Below, piece after piece: positions 61,153 to 64,000 of a stretch of DNA of 64,000 nucleotides. Every line of letters starts with the position of its first letter. Within the stretch, counting starts at the first letter, position 1. The stretch comes from Populus alba (Eukaryota; Streptophyta; Magnoliopsida; Malpighiales; Salicaceae), in NCBI RefSeq assembly GCF_005239225.2, contig NC_133293.1:9640333-9704332 (forward strand), given 5' to 3'. Made by a program: the position numbers and the translations under genes. The notes under the pieces were generated by a model that saw only the letters and a list, made by a program, of their open reading frames with translations, searched no databases and was not told the DNA's origin.

Positions 61153-64000
61153 AATATTCTCTACAACTTTATTTAGGATATGAATTTTAAGATGATAGGA
61201 ATATTTTTTTTTTTTAATGATTGTGGATGGCTCTCGTGTAGAATCATCTAGAAGAAATAAATTTTCTGCTTTAAGAAATTGATTAAGAAATATCTCTATT
61301 TTAAAAACTTTTTAAAGAATCATTTTAAAATGTTTTACATACCAACACCCTATATTCTTGTGCAAGTAAAGGGACGCCGAAGTTTTGAAAAACCAATATT
61401 ATGCAATAACTTTGTCCGAACAGCACTGAAGCGTAGCTACATCCACTGTCATGTACTGATTGGATCTCTCTCTCTCTTTTATTGTAACGAAAAGACAAAG
61501 CTTGACAATTAGCAGTGTAGCATTGAACATGGTCCATGGATTGGAGATCTGTCACTAATCGGCTGGGTTCTAGGGTTTACAGCCTGAATTTGTTCCAACT
61601 TTAATGTGGCAAGGCTATTGATGCCTCTTTATCGAGCTTCTTTTGATGTCGTCTATCGAATCTCCTTTAAGAACTTGATGATTTTCTCTTTAAAACCCTT
61701 TTTCTTTTTCTCATGGGAACAGGGGCTCGTTATCAGCTTTTGGAGACTCGGATGCTTTTTACTTGCCATGGATTACTTTTGGTGACTTGAGAAAAAGTTG
61801 CAACCTTTAGGGATTTTTGTGTTCGGTGAAGGACCGGAGAGAATTTTATTAGGTGGAGGCCCCCTCTCATAATTTCGAACGGGCAAATCCTGGTGCCTCG
61901 GAACCTTAATCTCAGCCCCCCTTTTCATGGTAATTACCTTGAATTTCCCAGGAACTTACCGATGGCTCGGATGTTTGCCTTCAATTAACCATACAAGCTC
62001 ATCATGAGCTATTTTACGGGTACTTGAAAGTTTCCCTTGGATTTAGTGCAATTATATACATTCGAACTAATTTCACAAGAGTTTAAATTGCGCTAAAAAG
62101 AATTGAAACACAATAGATCCATAAAATAATACATTTTTTTTTTCTTGTTTTTAGTTTTATAAGATTTTTTGAGTTACTTTCGTGTGTTGAGATCAAGTTT
62201 ACTTTTTGATAATATTTTGAAGTTGTCTCTGTTTTGTTTACAAGTGTGAATTGGATTTTATGAGGTTAAAGAACGAACATCAAGAGATGATTTTTTATTT
62301 TCTTGAACATAAGGAGCTTTTCTCTCTCTCTGTTTTTTTTTTTTAGTAATCATGGATATCTGTATTAATTTACCTGTATTTTAATTAATTTTTCAAGATC
62401 TAGAAAGTTAATAATAAGCCTCCAGCAATTTGATGTTTATAGCACTTGAAATAGTAATTTATGGGGAGCATATCTGGAATTTAACTAGTTAATTTATACA
62501 GATTTTTATTATGACTGTTTTACATGAGAAATAAAAGAAAGAAAATGGTAATTTAAATAAAACATTAGCTTTATTTAGGCATAAAGGAATTTATCATATA
62601 AAGAGGAAGCGAGTGGGGTATGAAACTAAAGCCAACGAGGGGTTATTATCCACAAGTTTATAAAATCTTCCAGAAGAAAGAGATATCTATTAACAAGTGT
62701 CGATAAGGTAGGGCCTTCTCTCTTTATATCCACTGGCAGATAAGGAGTCCAATCCATGAGGTGAAACCCCATGAAAACGACACTGCTTTCATATACACTA
62801 GCTCCGCCCACTACCGGAGCTGCTGATCTTTGCAAACCCTTGATCTGGAAAGCCTAGAGGCGGTGCCGCCCGTGACCATTCCTCGCCCCAGATCTGGATG
62901 TCTGTAACGTCTCTACAGTGGATTACTCAAATATGATTGGTAACTACATGAAGCATTAACTGTTTAGACCTAACCACGATACAAGAGGTTGTGCAATCAC
63001 TGACTCGACTGTGATATACGGTATAAGGGTCCTCCAAGAATTATTGAGGCTTCAACATAAATAGATATACGGTATAATCATGCATGTGGTTTTCAATGTC
63101 GATCTCATATGGGTAATATCCATGAATATGCGGGATTAGTTCTGTCATAAATAGCTCGTAATTTCAACCTGATTAGTTGAAGAGATCATAGGTTATGTTC
63201 TCTCCATACCTCGCAGGACATGAAGGAGATCAATTTGCTGATTTTCTAGCTTGTATGGAATCCCCGAGAGTTCTCTCCAGATTTGAGATCTTTTTTTTTT
63301 ATTATTATTATTAATGTGGATGTTCGGGTCAGTTTGTGTATATCTTGATTAATTCTACAAATCATAAAATTAATGATTATATAAGCTTTCTATAACCTTG
63401 GGATTTATAAAATTTGAACTGAACTTAGAATCTGACGAGTTAAACTAGTTGATATCTTTTTCTTTTCTAGCTGATAAATTTAGTATTTTTTGTTTGTATT
63501 TTTTGACAATAAAAAATGTTAAAATCTTAAAAGAATTGCTTGAAACTTAAAAGGAAAAAGAACTAATTATAAACTTTTTCTTAAACCTAATCTTGCAAAG
63601 CCAAGACTTTTATTGCTATTAAAAGAAGTCTTGGCTATTATAAAACTCATGGTTTCCCATTGCTTGTAATTTCTCTTTTATTTGCAATAATAAAATTCCT
63701 GATCACATTAAAAAGCACAGATTGTACTAACAAAAAATGATATTATATAAATATTCTATAATGGTCTCTCACAATCGCCGCTGTTATATACATTTTGCAG
63801 CATCTACATCAATTAGTAACAATTGTACTATATCTTTTCTGAAATTAGATCTAAGAGTATTTATGTCAAATGCCACTAAATATATCCATAGATCTAATAT
63901 CAATAAAACTTTGTCATAATGGCTGCTAAAGCTGGTAGGTTGTTACTGTTTGGTATTGAGTTTTTAATCATGTTTTAAAAGTGGATTTGATATTTTTTTT
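61150..64000. other. Intergenic, no gene seen
   Basis: No open frame with a recognised domain on either strand. The block 61700-62000 is somewhat GC-richer, but all frames are short. Nothing else stands out apart from T-runs near 62135, 62333 and 63290. Confidence 0.45.

Overview
The window looks like nuclear DNA from a eudicot, most likely a woody species such as Populus. This is inferred from three plant-type 3-ketoacyl-CoA synthase (KCS) genes with a canonical GT-AG intron, a three-exon DUF506 gene, Ty1/copia retrotransposons with an initiator-Met-tRNA primer site, TRIM and MITE elements, and very AT-rich intergenic DNA full of dispersed repeats. The species cannot be proven from the sequence alone. 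No tRNA, rRNA, CRISPR array or bacterial-type operon was seen.

Layout. 1-2.9 kb: AT-rich spacer. 3.0-5.5 kb: KCS gene 1 (+), intact, 524 aa. 5.5-24.2 kb: about 19 kb of repeats, including arrays of a roughly 130-150 bp AT-rich unit, a MITE nested in a tandem array, remnants resembling the non-coding parts of LTR retrotransposons, a 36-bp tandem repeat, a Tourist/Harbinger-like element with TTA target duplication, and a roughly 145-bp tandem array. 24.2-34.85 kb: a tandem segmental duplication carrying KCS gene 2 and KCS gene 3, both 519 aa and differing at five residues. Copy 2 also has a TRIM element in its promoter and a copia element downstream; copy 3 has neither. 34.9-39.2 kb: repeats. 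39.2-43.9 kb: a second copia element. 43.9-52.2 kb: mostly non-coding, with weak exon-like remnants. 52.2-53.6 kb: a DUF506 gene on the minus strand with an apparent one-base frameshift in a homopolymer. 53.6-64 kb: intergenic, including two more periodic repeat arrays and a 55-bp perfect palindrome.

The three KCS enzymes catalyse the condensation step of very-long-chain fatty acid elongation at the ER (wax, suberin, sphingolipid precursors). All keep the Cys-His-Asn catalytic triad at the expected spacing. The biologically most interesting story is the recent duplication of genes 2 and 3, which then diverged through transposons: one copy acquired a TRIM close to its core promoter and an Arg-to-Cys change in a conserved motif behind the second membrane helix. 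I found no wholly new biological system. The best leads are this duplicated pair, the DUF506 frameshift, the perfect palindrome and the periodic AT-rich repeat family.
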